This document shows, one piece after another, positions 26,268 to 35,166 of a stretch of DNA of 64,000 nt (the stretch's first letter is position 1; each line of letters starts with the position of its first letter). The stretch is from Microtetraspora malaysiensis (GTDB lineage: Bacteria; Actinomycetota; Actinomycetes; Streptosporangiales; Streptosporangiaceae). Under the pieces are notes generated by a model that was given only the letters and a program-made list of their open reading frames with translations, was not told the origin of the DNA and did not search any database. A program made the position numbers and the translations under genes. Where the stretch lies: positions 1 to 64,000 of the forward strand of contig NZ_BBYJ01000015.1 in assembly GCF_001528665.1 (NCBI RefSeq), in the 5' to 3' direction.

Positions 26268-28106
26268 ATGAATCTGGTCAACCTTGAATCGGTCTCCCAC
26301 GCCTTCGGGCCCAAGCCACTGCTCACCGACGTCACGCTCGGCATCGGGCAGGGCGAGCGGATCGGCGTCGTCGGACGCAACGGTGGCGGCAAGTCCACGC
26401 TGATTTCGATCATCGCAGGGGAGCTGAAACCCGACAGCGGACGCGTCACGCACAACCGCGGCCTGCACGTCGGCCTGCTGTCCCAGCGGGACGACTTCGA
26501 TCCCGCGGCGCCGGTCGGCGACCTCGTGCTGTCCGGCCGGGCCGAGCACGAGTGGGCCGGCGACGCCACGATCAGGGAGATCCTCGCCAACCTCCTCGGC
26601 GACATCGACCTGACGACGCAGGCCGGCGCGCTGTCGGGCGGTGAGCGGCGGCGCACCGCCCTCGCGAAACTACTCATCGACGAGCACGAGCTGATCATCC
26701 TCGACGAGCCGACGAACCACCTCGACATCGAGGCCATCGCCTGGCTCGCCGGGCACCTCGCCCAGCGCAAGTCGGCGCTGCTCGTCGTCACGCACGACCG
26801 GTGGTTCCTCGACGCGGTCGCCACCCGGACCTGGGAGGTCGTGGACGCCTCTGTCGAACGCTACGAAGGCGGGTACGCCGCGTACGTGCTGGCCAAGGCC
26901 GAGCGCGCCCGCATCGCGCAGGCCGCCGAGGAGCGCCGCCAGAACCTCATGCGCAAGGAGATCGCCTGGCTGCGGCGCGGCCCGCCGGCCCGGACGTCCA
27001 AGCCCAAGTTCCGCATCAACGCCGCCGAGGCGCTGATCGCGAACGAGCCGCCGGCCCGCGAGACCGTCGAACTGATGAAGTTCGCCTCCGCGCGGCTCGG
27101 CAAGACCGTCTACGACCTGGAGGACGTGACCCTGCACGCCGGAGGGCCCGGCGCGGGTCCGGTCGTGCTCGACCACTCCACCTTCCAGTTCGGCCCCGGC
27201 GACCGCATCGGCCTGATCGGCGTCAACGGCTCGGGCAAGTCGTCCGTCCTGCGCCTGCTGTCCGGATCCGTCACGCCCGACTCCGGCCGGGTGGTCCGCG
27301 GCAAGACCGTACGGCTCGCGCACCTTTCCCAGGAGCTGGCCGAGCTCGACCCGTCCCGCCGCGTGCTGGAGACCGTCGAAGAGATCCGTAAGTACATCCA
27401 GGTCGGCAAGAAGGAATGGTCGGCCTCGCAGCTCCTCGAGCGCCTCGGCTTCAAGGGCGAGGCGCAGTGGAAGGTCATCGGAGACCTGTCCGGTGGCGAA
27501 CGCCGCCGCCTGCAGCTCCTGCGGCTGATCATGGACGAGCCGAACGTGCTGCTCCTCGACGAGCCGACCAACGACCTCGACATCGAGACGCTCACCGAGC
27601 TGGAAGACCTGCTCGACGGATGGCCGGGCACGCTGGTCGTGGTCAGCCACGACCGCTACTTCCTTGAGCGGGTGTCCGACCGCTGTGTCGCCCTCCTCGG
27701 TGACGGCAAGCTCTCCATGCTGCCCGGTGGCGTCGACGAATACCTCGCGCGGCGTGCCACCGGCGGCGCCCTGTCCGCCCGTGCCGCGTCCTCGGGTACG
27801 GCGCTGGCTGTACCGGCCGGGGCGGGCGCGGCGTCGGAGACGGCCGCCGGCGGCTCCACCGGGGCTGCCGCTTCCGGAGGGTTGTCGGCCAAGGAGCAGC
27901 GCGAGCTGCAGAAGGAGCTGGGGCGGCTGGAGCGGCAGCTCGACCGGCTCGGCGAGCGCGAGGCGAAGCTGCACGCGCAGATGGCCGAGGCCGCAAGCGA
28001 CTTCGAGCGTCTCGGCGCGCTGGACGCCGAGCTGCGCGAGGTCGCCACGCAGAAGGAGGAGGTCGAGCTCGAATGGCTCGACCTCGCCGCCCGCCTCGAC
28101 AGCTGA
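26268..28106 (+). CDS. ABC-F family ATPase (Uup/EttA-like)
   Basis: 612 residues with two ATPase domains and no membrane segment. Walker A GRNGGGKST and GVNGSGKSS, two LSGGERRR signatures and two DEPTN Walker B motifs. The linker between domains is Arg-rich. A C-terminal charged coiled coil (KEQRELQKELGRLERQLDRL) follows an Ala/Gly-rich spacer, as in Uup. ABC-F proteins act on ribosomes in translation or antibiotic protection. A TAGGCT box lies ten bases before ATG 26268. Confidence 0.92.
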   Translation: MNLVNLESVSHAFGPKPLLTDVTLGIGQGERIGVVGRNGGGKSTLISIIAGELKPDSGRVTHNRGLHVGLLSQRDDFDPAAPVGDLVLSGRAEHEWAGDATIREILANLLGDIDLTTQAGALSGGERRRTALAKLLIDEHELIILDEPTNHLDIEAIAWLAGHLAQRKSALLVVTHDRWFLDAVATRTWEVVDASVERYEGGYAAYVLAKAERARIAQAAEERRQNLMRKEIAWLRRGPPARTSKPKFRINAAEALIANEPPARETVELMKFASARLGKTVYDLEDVTLHAGGPGAGPVVLDHSTFQFGPGDRIGLIGVNGSGKSSVLRLLSGSVTPDSGRVVRGKTVRLAHLSQELAELDPSRRVLETVEEIRKYIQVGKKEWSASQLLERLGFKGEAQWKVIGDLSGGERRRLQLLRLIMDEPNVLLLDEPTNDLDIETLTELEDLLDGWPGTLVVVSHDRYFLERVSDRCVALLGDGKLSMLPGGVDEYLARRATGGALSARAASSGTALAVPAGAGAASETAAGGSTGAAASGGLSAKEQRELQKELGRLERQLDRLGEREAKLHAQMAEAASDFERLGALDAELREVATQKEEVELEWLDLAARLDS

Positions 28107-28223
28107 CGAAACCGACCCCCGGTCCTCGTTCCCGCCTGCTCCGCTCTACTGGGCAGGGCGGCGAAGCCGATCAGGCAGGGGCGGCGGTGAATTCCGCTGA
28201 ACGTGGCAGCGGGGAGACGCGAA

Positions 28224-28254
28224 AAAGGGGCCCGGCTGGCTGCCAGGCCCCTTT
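28224..28254. terminator. Intrinsic terminator, protease paralogue 1 side, possibly bidirectional
   Basis: AAAGGGGCC (28224-28232) pairs with GGCCCCTTT (28246-28254). On the minus strand a run of five T follows (28226-28222). It sits between the 3' ends of the convergent ABC-F and protease genes. A second small stem GCTGAGG/CCTCAGC (28271-28289) lies nearer the protease stop and recurs after all three paralogues. Confidence 0.75.
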
Positions 28255-28308
28255 CCCGTCGCGGAGGGGTGCTGAGGTGTTACCTCAGCTCAGATCGTTG
28301 ACAGATGG

Positions 28309-30048
28309 TCAGACGATCTTGCCGGACCAGAGGTTGGCCGCGGCCTTGTAGACGCCGTAGGTCTCACCGTCGAAGTACGGGGAGAGGCTGGTGTCGATGC
28401 GGCCGTTCTTGTCGGTGTCGGCCAGGCCGATGGTCACACCGTTCAGGTAGCCGACGCGACGGGCGCTCTGGTAGTTCAGCAGCCAGGACGAGCCGATGGC
28501 GCCCTCACCGGTGAACGACGACTTGATGCCCTGCAGCTCCTCGCCCTTGATCTCGGGGGCCTGAGCGGCGAAGGTCTTGCCGTAGGCGTACTTGAGGGTC
28601 TTGCCGGTGAAGGCGTTGTTGCCGTCCGGGTGGACGCCGCTCGGGTAGCCGAACACGAAGACGGGCTTGCCGAGCTTCTGGTTGTAGGCCAGGCCCTGCC
28701 CACCCACGTTGTCGCCGAGGCGGCCGACGTCCTTGAGGCCGATCGCGAGCTTCTTGCCGACGATCTTGTAGCCGCCCACGCCCTGCTGCTGCTTGGTGGC
28801 CCAGAAGGTCCGCTTGAAGTACTTGTAGACGCGCTCGGGACGCCCGTGGTCGCCACGGTCCGCAGTCGCCTCCGGCGAGGCAGTGGGGGACGCGTCCGTG
28901 ACCGGAGAGGGGCTCGGGCTGGGGGCCAGGTCGCGGCGGCCGTTGTGGTCGCCACCCCTGCCGTCGCCCTTGCCGCCGCCCTTGCCGCCACCGTGGTGGC
29001 CGTCGCCGTCGCCGGGGCGCGTGTCGACCGCCGTGCGGAAGTACAGCGTGCTGCCGTCACGGCTGACGTACGTGTCCCGGTCGGAGCGGTAGTCGCTCTT
29101 GCTGATCTCGACCGCGGCGTCGGCGCCGGTGCCCAGGGCCCACGGGCCGTTGCCGGTGAGGTCCTTGCCCGGGTTCAGCTTGGCGAACTCGGACACGGTC
29201 ACGGCGACCTTGTAGCCACGGTCGTGGTCGCGGCCACGGTCGTTGTCGCGACCACGGCGGTCGTCACGGCCGTGGTGGTCGCCACGGCCGCCACGGACCT
29301 CGACGATCTTGAGGTCGGACCAGCCGGTGCTCTTGTCCGCCTGGAGCCTCCGCAGCTCCTTCTCGGCCTCGGCGCGGGTGCGGAAGACCTTCGACTCGTA
29401 GTTACGGTCGGCGCTCACGCTCTCGGGCAGGACGCCGTTGTAGACGGTCACGAACGCGTAGTCGCGGTCGCCGTCCTCGTAGACGTCGTAGTCGTAGTGC
29501 GTGAAGGCCTGCTTGCCGACGTAGATGCCCCAGGGGGTCTTGCCCTGGTAGTAGCCGGGCACGAAGACCCAGCGGTCCAGCGTGGCGGCGTTCGCACCGG
29601 TGTCGTACACGCAGTGGCCGGCGGTGGCGACCAGGTTCTTGTACCCGGACTGAACCGAGGTCGCGGTGCACCAGTGCGGCTTGTTGTCCGCGCCGATGAA
29701 GAACACCTTGCCGGAGGTCTTCGGCAGGTTCACGTTCTTCGACTTGGCGGCGACCTTCTTCTCGTCGCCGATCGCCGGCACGACGCCCGGCTTCGTGTCG
29801 GCAGAAGGACCGCCGGTCGAGACATGCTTGGCGGTGACCTTGGTCGTCTCAACGCCGTAGGGGGTGGCGTTGATCAGGTTGGCCTTGGCCTCGCCGTACC
29901 AGAACGCGGCGACTTCCTGGGCGGCCAGGTTGGTGTTCGCCAGGGTGTCGCTGGACACGGTGTTGGTCGCCTGGGCCGGAGTGGCCAGGCCGGCGGCCAG
30001 GAGGCCGGCGGTGGCGACGAGGCCACCGAAAGCGAGAGAGCGCTTCAA
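28309..30048 (-). CDS. Secreted trypsin-fold protein, paralogue 1 with charged inserts
   Basis: 579 residues from TTG 30048, with AAGGAG upstream; the other two paralogues start with ATG at this place. The signal peptide ends in TPAQA at residue 27. H145 in VATAGHCVYD with a likely C127-C146 bond, and D196 in DGDRDYAFV, match the S1 triad. The nucleophile region reads GEGAIGSSW instead of GxSGGPW. Two inserts are unique to this copy: Arg/Asp/His/Gly-rich at 253-278, and Gly/Lys/His-rich turning into a Pro/Ser/Thr linker at 345-406. First of three tandem copies that share upstream control regions. Confidence 0.85.
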   Translation of the reverse strand: MKRSLAFGGLVATAGLLAAGLATPAQATNTVSSDTLANTNLAAQEVAAFWYGEAKANLINATPYGVETTKVTAKHVSTGGPSADTKPGVVPAIGDEKKVAAKSKNVNLPKTSGKVFFIGADNKPHWCTATSVQSGYKNLVATAGHCVYDTGANAATLDRWVFVPGYYQGKTPWGIYVGKQAFTHYDYDVYEDGDRDYAFVTVYNGVLPESVSADRNYESKVFRTRAEAEKELRRLQADKSTGWSDLKIVEVRGGRGDHHGRDDRRGRDNDRGRDHDRGYKVAVTVSEFAKLNPGKDLTGNGPWALGTGADAAVEISKSDYRSDRDTYVSRDGSTLYFRTAVDTRPGDGDGHHGGGKGGGKGDGRGGDHNGRRDLAPSPSPSPVTDASPTASPEATADRGDHGRPERVYKYFKRTFWATKQQQGVGGYKIVGKKLAIGLKDVGRLGDNVGGQGLAYNQKLGKPVFVFGYPSGVHPDGNNAFTGKTLKYAYGKTFAAQAPEIKGEELQGIKSSFTGEGAIGSSWLLNYQSARRVGYLNGVTIGLADTDKNGRIDTSLSPYFDGETYGVYKAAANLWSGKIV

Positions 30049-30295
30049 GGGTCTTCTCCTTGGTCTGTCGTGGGACGCCGTCTGCGTCCCATGCGTCAGT
30101 AAAGGGATGACCAAGAAACTACCTAAGTGATTGCTGTGAGGGAAGTCGAATGAAAAGTGTGAGATCGGTGGAACCGATACGAGTGGTCGGTACGTCCTAG
30201 ATATCCCGGAGGCTTTCCGATCCGTTTCTGCTGATCAACATGCGGATCCGAGACCAAGCGGCAAGTAGGTCAGGCGGATCGATTCACCCGCCGAA
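30049..30295 (-). promoter_or_regulatory. Promoter/leader region of protease paralogue 1
   Basis: Blocks shared with the two other paralogues are, moving upstream from the start: AAGGAG ribosome site; palindrome TGGGACGC-N5-GCGTCCCA (30071-30091); CATCCCTTTACTGACG just beyond it; ATCGGT-GGA-ACCGAT (30164-30178); and TGATCA (30232-30237). TTTACT may be the -10. Distances between blocks are nearly constant in all three copies. Confidence 0.6.
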
Positions 30296-30311
30296 TGTGA
30301 CATGAATCACA
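30296..30311. promoter_or_regulatory. CRP-type operator, paralogue 1
   Basis: TGTGA-N6-TCACA, a perfect match to the CRP core, 248 bases upstream of the start codon and 64 bases upstream of the shared TGATCA block. The same site occurs at the same relative place before the other two copies. Confidence 0.65.
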
Positions 30312-31154
30312 GTTTGGGAACGGGCTTTTCGTGTCCGGGGCGTCACGGCGGCGACGCGCTTGAGTGGTTCGTCTGATTTACGGGGATATGCGGCGAAAGC
30401 TGGGTGAGTCTTGCCTGGTTCCGGATTTGGGGCTGCTGTGGTCGGCCTACGGGAGCGTGGCCGCTCGTCAGGGCCTCTTCGTCGCCGGCAAGTGCCACGT
30501 TTGGCCTGGTCCCCGCCCCTATTGGGCTCGTGAATCCAGACGTGGACGGCATCGATACGGAGGCGGGGTATATACGGGCCCGCCTTCATCGCGGTGTCGC
30601 GACTCTCCGTGGGCATCAGGTGCCCGTTGCCCGAAATGCCGTAGTTCTGGTCGGCGGGCGGTCGTATACGAATCGGCCCGCGCGGGCGGGTAAATGTAAC
30701 GCTCGCCGGCTTGCTTCCCAAGAAGGGGAAAAGCCGGAGCGAGGAAGGCCGTGGCCGATAGCGGACAATCCGCCGTATGCCGGTGATCTCCCACGAACAT
30801 GCGAGATCCGGCGGCGTTCGAGGCGTTCTAACGAGGACCCATGCGGCCGTCGGCCATTTCGTGGTGTGAGGTGGGACGGATCCGTGCCCGGTGGGGGACC
30901 TGATCACCGAGGGCCGCACCGCGTGGCCGGCGGCAATCGGCCCCGAATAGGGATTTGAGCGATGTCGAGAGGGCCCACAGATCACCTGAGGCCGCTCGGC
31001 GTCCCCGCCGTCCGCCGGGTTACGGCCGTACGTGCCGCGCGGTCAGGAGTCATGTGGAAAGCCGCGGAGAACGTCTCTCACGGGCTTTGCCGCCCGCCGG
31101 CCGCCATTCTGATTCTTCTCGGACGGGGCGCCCCCGTCCGGGGCGCGGATACGA
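30312..31154. other. Intergenic region of about 840 bases without a recognisable gene
   Basis: Frames of 180-230 codons exist on both strands but have low third-position G+C, no ribosome site and no domain. The first part continues weak similarity to the upstream flanks of the other paralogues. The rest may be decayed sequence left from the duplication. Confidence 0.5.
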
Positions 31155-31189
31155 AAGAAGGGACCCGGCTGGATGCCGGGTCCCTTCTT
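31155..31189 (-). terminator. Strong intrinsic terminator of protease paralogue 2
   Basis: AAGAAGGGACCCGGC pairs perfectly over 15 bp with GCCGGGTCCCTTCTT around a five-base loop. The conserved small stem GCTGAGG/CCTCAGC (31202-31220) lies between it and the stop codon. Confidence 0.85.
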
Positions 31190-31240
31190 CGCTGCGGTTG
31201 GGCTGAGGGGTTACCTCAGCTCAGATCGTTGACCAGAAGG

Positions 31241-32746
31241 TCAGACGATCTTGCCGGACCAGAGGTTGGTCGCAGCCTTGTAGACGCCGTAGGTCTCACC
31301 GTCGAAGTACGGGGAGAAGCTGGTGTCGTAACGGTTGTTGTTGTCGGTGTCGGAGACGCCGATGGTCACACCGTTCAGGTAGCCGACGCGGCGGCCGTTG
31401 TTGTAGTTCACCAGCCAGGAGGAGCCGATGGCGCCCTCACCGGTGAACGACGACTTGGTGCCGATGAGCTCCTCGCCCTTGATGGCCGGGGCCTGGACCG
31501 CGAAGGTCTTGCCGTAGGTCCACTTGAGGGTGTGGCCGGAGAAGGCGTTGTTGCCGTCCGGGTGGGTGCCGCTCGGGTAGCCGAACACGAAGACCGGCTT
31601 GCCGACCTTCTGGTTGTAGGCCAGACCCTGACCGCCCACGTTGTCGCCGAGGCGACCGACGCTCTTCAGGCCGATCTGGAAGAACTTGCCGCTGACCTTG
31701 TAGTCCAGGTCGTAGTTCGCCCAGAAGGTCCGCTTGAAGTACTTGAACGTCGGCTTGTTGTTGACGACACCACTCTTCACACGGAAGAAGAGGGTGGTCC
31801 CGTCCTCGCTGACGTACGAGTCCTTGTCGGACTTGTAGTCCTTGTCGGTGATCGCGACGGCGGCGTCGGCGCCGGTGCCCTCGGCGAACGGGCCGTTGCC
31901 GGTGAGGTCCTTGCCCTTGTTCAGGGCCTGGAAGTCGGCGACCTTGACGGCGACCTTCTTGGACTCGGCGGTGCCGACGGCGACGACCTTGTCGGTGACG
32001 ACTTCGGTGATCTCCATCTTGGCGCCGACGGTGGCGGGCGTGCTGTCCTTGCTCGCCTTGTCCGCCTGGGCTTCCTTGAGGGTCGGCCAGACCTTCTCGT
32101 AGTCGCGGTCGGCGCTCACGCTCTCCGGCAGGACGCCGTCGTAGACGGTCACGAACGCGTAGTCGCGGTCGCCGTCCTCGTAGACGTCGTAGTCGTAGTG
32201 CGTGAAGGCCTGCTTGCCGACGTAGATGCCCCACGGGGTCTTCGCCTGGTAGTAACCCGGGATGAAGACCCACTTGTCCATCGTGGCGGCGTTGGACTCG
32301 GTGTCGTACACGCAGTGGCCGGCGGTGGCGACCAGGTTGCGGTAGTTCGACTGCACCGAGGTGGCCGAGCACCAGTGCGGCTTCTTGTCCGCGCCGATGA
32401 AGAACACCTTGCCGGTGGTCTTCGGCAGGTTGACGTTCTTCGACTTCGAGGCGACCTTCTTCTCGTCGCCGATGGCCGGCACGATGCCGGGCTTGCTGTC
32501 GGCCGTGGGCCCGCCCTTGGAGACGTGCTTGGCGACGATCTTGGTCTCAACGCCGTAGGGGGTGGCGTTGATCAGGTTGGCCTTGGCCTCGCCGTACCAG
32601 AACGCGGCGACCTGGCGGGCGGCCATGTTGGTGTTCGCGAGGGGGTTGGTGGCGACGTCACCGGTGGCCTGGGCCGGAGTGGCCAGGCCGGCGGCCAGGA
32701 GGCCGGCGGTGGCAACGAGGCCGCCGAAGGCGAAAGTGCGCTTCAT
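31241..32746 (-). CDS. Secreted trypsin-fold protein, paralogue 2
   Basis: 501 residues from ATG 32746 with AAGGAG upstream. Signal peptide ends TPAQA; H144 and D195 in the same contexts as in paralogue 1; GEGAIGSSW in the nucleophile region. The middle domain (about 225-345) differs most between copies; here it is Lys/Asp/Val-rich and lacks the His/Arg inserts of paralogue 1. Extracellular. Any peptidase activity is doubtful without the canonical serine. Confidence 0.85.
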   Translation of the reverse strand: MKRTFAFGGLVATAGLLAAGLATPAQATGDVATNPLANTNMAARQVAAFWYGEAKANLINATPYGVETKIVAKHVSKGGPTADSKPGIVPAIGDEKKVASKSKNVNLPKTTGKVFFIGADKKPHWCSATSVQSNYRNLVATAGHCVYDTESNAATMDKWVFIPGYYQAKTPWGIYVGKQAFTHYDYDVYEDGDRDYAFVTVYDGVLPESVSADRDYEKVWPTLKEAQADKASKDSTPATVGAKMEITEVVTDKVVAVGTAESKKVAVKVADFQALNKGKDLTGNGPFAEGTGADAAVAITDKDYKSDKDSYVSEDGTTLFFRVKSGVVNNKPTFKYFKRTFWANYDLDYKVSGKFFQIGLKSVGRLGDNVGGQGLAYNQKVGKPVFVFGYPSGTHPDGNNAFSGHTLKWTYGKTFAVQAPAIKGEELIGTKSSFTGEGAIGSSWLVNYNNGRRVGYLNGVTIGVSDTDNNNRYDTSFSPYFDGETYGVYKAATNLWSGKIV

Positions 32747-32984
32747 GGAGGGGAACTCCTTGGTCTGTCGTGGGACGTCAATTCGCGCCCCATGCGTCAG
32801 GAAAGGGATGGCAGGACGCTATCTGAGGGCTTCCTGTGAGGGAAGTCCGGAAAATGTCACGGACCGGTGGAACCGAATCGGGCGGTGGGGGCGTCAGATC
32901 CATAGGAGTCGTTGTTTTCCCTGATCAACTTGGGCTGATCGACGCTCGCTGGAGCCCCAAGACGGCTCGCCACTTACCGCCCAC
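32747..32984 (-). promoter_or_regulatory. Promoter/leader region of protease paralogue 2
   Basis: Same order of blocks as before paralogue 1: palindrome TGGGACG-N8-CGCCCCA (32771-32792, one G-U type pair replaces G-C), CATCCCTTTCCTGACG, CCGGT-GGA-ACCGA (about 32864-32876), and TGATCA (32922-32927). Confidence 0.6.
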
Positions 32985-33000
32985 TGTGAGCTAAATCACA
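32985..33000. promoter_or_regulatory. CRP-type operator, paralogue 2
   Basis: TGTGA-N6-TCACA, 239 bases upstream of the start and 63 bases from the TGATCA block. Beyond it, up to the terminator at 33238, no gene is seen. Confidence 0.65.
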
Positions 33001-33237
33001 GTCTCTTCCGAAACCTCCCCCTGGCATATCGTCATGTGACGTCGCGATTGTCCGACTTTGTGTGGAAAAAGTGGGATATAGGGGCAAGAGGAATTCAGTG
33101 CGGCCCACTGTCCGAAGTGCCGAAGGGGGCGAGCGGGGGGGTAACGGGGGCGCAGGAGTGCGCCCCCGTCGCGCTTTTCGGGGGAGAAGCCGCCCCGCGA
33201 GTGTCCCGCTGACGCGCTGGGACACGGGAACACAAAA

Positions 33238-33266
33238 AAGAGACCCGGCTGGATGCCGGGTCTCTT
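33238..33266 (-). terminator. Intrinsic terminator of protease paralogue 3
   Basis: AAGAGACCCGGC pairs over 12 bp with GCCGGGTCTCTT around a five-base loop, followed on the minus strand by six T (33239-33234). The stem GCTGAGG/CCTCAGC (33282-33300) lies between it and the stop. The loop and inner stem are identical to those of paralogue 2. Confidence 0.85.
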
Positions 33267-33320
33267 CTTCGCTGCGGTTGGGCTGAGGGGTTACCTCAGC
33301 TCAGATCGTTGACCAGAAGG

Positions 33321-34817
33321 TCAGGCGATCTTGCCGGACCAGGAGGCGGCCGCGGCCTTGTAGACACCGTAGGTCTCACCGTCGAAGTACGGGGAGAAGC
33401 TGGTGTCGTAACGGTTGTTGCCGGTGGTGTCGGAGACACCGATGGTCACACCGTTCAGGTAGCCGATACGGCGGGCGCTCTGGTAGTTCAGCAGCCAGGA
33501 CGAGCCGATGGCGCCCTCACCGGTGAACGACGACTTGATGCCCTGCAGCTCCTCGCCCTTGATGGCCGGGGCCTGGACCGCGAAGGTCTTGCCGTAGGCG
33601 TACTTGAGGGTCTTGCCGGTGAAGGCGTTGTTGCCGTCCGGGTGGGTGCCGCTCGGGTAACCGAACACGAAGACGGGCTTGCCGAGCTTCTGGTTGTAGG
33701 CCAGACCCTGACCGCCCACGTTGTCACCGAGGCGACCGACGCTCTTCACGCCGACCTGGAAGGTCTTGCCGACGACCTGGTAGCCGTTGGCAGCCTTGGT
33801 CCAGAAGTTCCGCTTGAAGTACTTGAACTCCGGCTTCTGGTGGTCGTGGCGCTTGCCCTTGCCCTCGACCTTGGTCCGGAAGTACAGCGTCTTGCCGTCC
33901 CGGCTGACGTAGGAGTCCTTGTCCGAGCGGTACTCCCGGGCGTCGATCTCCTGCGCCTTGCCGGCGATGGTGCCGTCGGCGAACGGGCCGTCGCCGGTGA
34001 GGTCCTTGCCCTCGTTCAGGGCCTGGAAGTCGGCCACGGTGGCGGGCTTCGCCCGGTTGTCGCCCTTGACCTCGACGATCTCCAGCTTGGACCAGACGGT
34101 GCTCTTGTCGGCCTGGAGCTTCGCCTTCGCGGCCTCAGCGTCCGCCTTGGAGGCGAAGACCTCGGACGTGTAGTCCTTGTCCGCCGTCGCGCTCTCCGGC
34201 AGGACGCCGTCGTAGACGGTCACGAACGCGTAGTCGCGGTCGCCGTCCTCGTAGACGTCGTAGTCGTAGTGCGTGAAGGCCTGCTTGCCGACGTAGATGC
34301 CCCACGGGGTCTTGCCCTGGTAGTAACCCGGGATGAAGACCCACTTGTCCATCGTGGCGGCGTTTGCGCCGGTGTCGTACACGCAGTGGCCGGCGGTGGC
34401 GACCACGTTCTTGTACGTGGACTGCACCGAGGTGGCGGAGCACCAGTGCGGCTTCTTGTCCGCGCCGATGAAGAACACCTTGCCGGAGGTCTTCGGCAGG
34501 TTGACGTTCTTCGACTTGGCGGCGGCCTTCTTCTCGTCGCCGATCGCCGGCACGACGCCCGGCTTGCTGTCGGCCGACGGCCCGCCCTTGGAGACGTGCT
34601 TGGCGACGATCTTGGTCTCAACGCCGTAGGGGGTGGCGTTGAGCAGGTTGGCCTTGGCCTCACCGAACCAGAACGTAGCGACCTGCTTGGCGGCCAGGTT
34701 GGTGTTCGCCAGGTTGTCGCTGGACACGGTGTTGGTGGCCTGGGCCGGAGCGGCCAGACCGGCGGCCAGGAGGCCGGCGGTGGCGACGAGGCCACCGAAA
34801 GCGAGAGTGCGCTTCAT
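33321..34817 (-). CDS. Secreted trypsin-fold protein, paralogue 3
   Basis: 498 residues from ATG 34817 with AAGGAG upstream. Signal peptide ends APAQA; H144, D195 and C126/C145 are conserved; GEGAIGSSW at about 433-441. It is closer to paralogue 2 at the 3' flank and to paralogue 1 in parts of the coding sequence (QSARRIGYLNGVTIG). A short basic stretch GKGKRHDHQKPEF stands where paralogue 1 has its long second insert. Confidence 0.85.
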   Translation of the reverse strand: MKRTLAFGGLVATAGLLAAGLAAPAQATNTVSSDNLANTNLAAKQVATFWFGEAKANLLNATPYGVETKIVAKHVSKGGPSADSKPGVVPAIGDEKKAAAKSKNVNLPKTSGKVFFIGADKKPHWCSATSVQSTYKNVVATAGHCVYDTGANAATMDKWVFIPGYYQGKTPWGIYVGKQAFTHYDYDVYEDGDRDYAFVTVYDGVLPESATADKDYTSEVFASKADAEAAKAKLQADKSTVWSKLEIVEVKGDNRAKPATVADFQALNEGKDLTGDGPFADGTIAGKAQEIDAREYRSDKDSYVSRDGKTLYFRTKVEGKGKRHDHQKPEFKYFKRNFWTKAANGYQVVGKTFQVGVKSVGRLGDNVGGQGLAYNQKLGKPVFVFGYPSGTHPDGNNAFTGKTLKYAYGKTFAVQAPAIKGEELQGIKSSFTGEGAIGSSWLLNYQSARRIGYLNGVTIGVSDTTGNNRYDTSFSPYFDGETYGVYKAAAASWSGKIA

Positions 34818-35054
34818 GAGGGGGTACTCCTTGGTCTGTCGTGGGACGTCAATTTGCGTCCCATCCGTCAGTAAAGGGATGACAGGGACGTTACCAAGGG
34901 GCGGCCGCGATCAAAGCTGAAAAAATCTTGTGAATCGATGGAACCGGATGGATGGTCGGGGCCGTCAGAGATGTAGCCAGCGGTATATCCGCTGATCACC
35001 TTGCTGTGTCCAGATTTCGACGCCCGTCGCTGCGGCACGCCCATGTCCTTTTCG
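34818..35054 (-). promoter_or_regulatory. Promoter/leader region of protease paralogue 3
   Basis: Palindrome TGGGACG-N8-CGTCCCA (34842-34863), CATCCCTTTACTGACG, ATCGAT-GGA-ACCGGAT (about 34933-34949) and TGATCA (34993-34998) repeat the order seen before the other copies. Confidence 0.6.
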
Positions 35055-35070
35055 TGTGACGTAAATCACA
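35055..35070. promoter_or_regulatory. CRP-type operator, paralogue 3
   Basis: TGTGA-N6-TCACA, 238 bases upstream of the start and 62 bases from TGATCA. Similarity to the paralogue 2 flank goes on past this site (GTCCGNCTTTGT near 35118 and 33047). Confidence 0.65.
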
Positions 35071-35166
35071 CTTCTGGGCTGCCATTTCGGCATAATTCAT
35101 CGCATGGCGAATAGGGCGGTTTGTCCGCTTTGTCGTAATAAGTGGGGATTTGTCGACGCGGTAGTT

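Noticed and set aside
30404-30958. Plus-strand frame of 184 codons between paralogues 1 and 2
   Set aside because: Third codon positions are not G+C-rich, no ribosome site, no domain.
28630-34874. Plus-strand frames of about 490-625 codons opposite each of the three paralogues
   Set aside because: They are Val/Asp/Ala-rich antisense shadows that repeat because the genes are paralogous; no ribosome site or domain.
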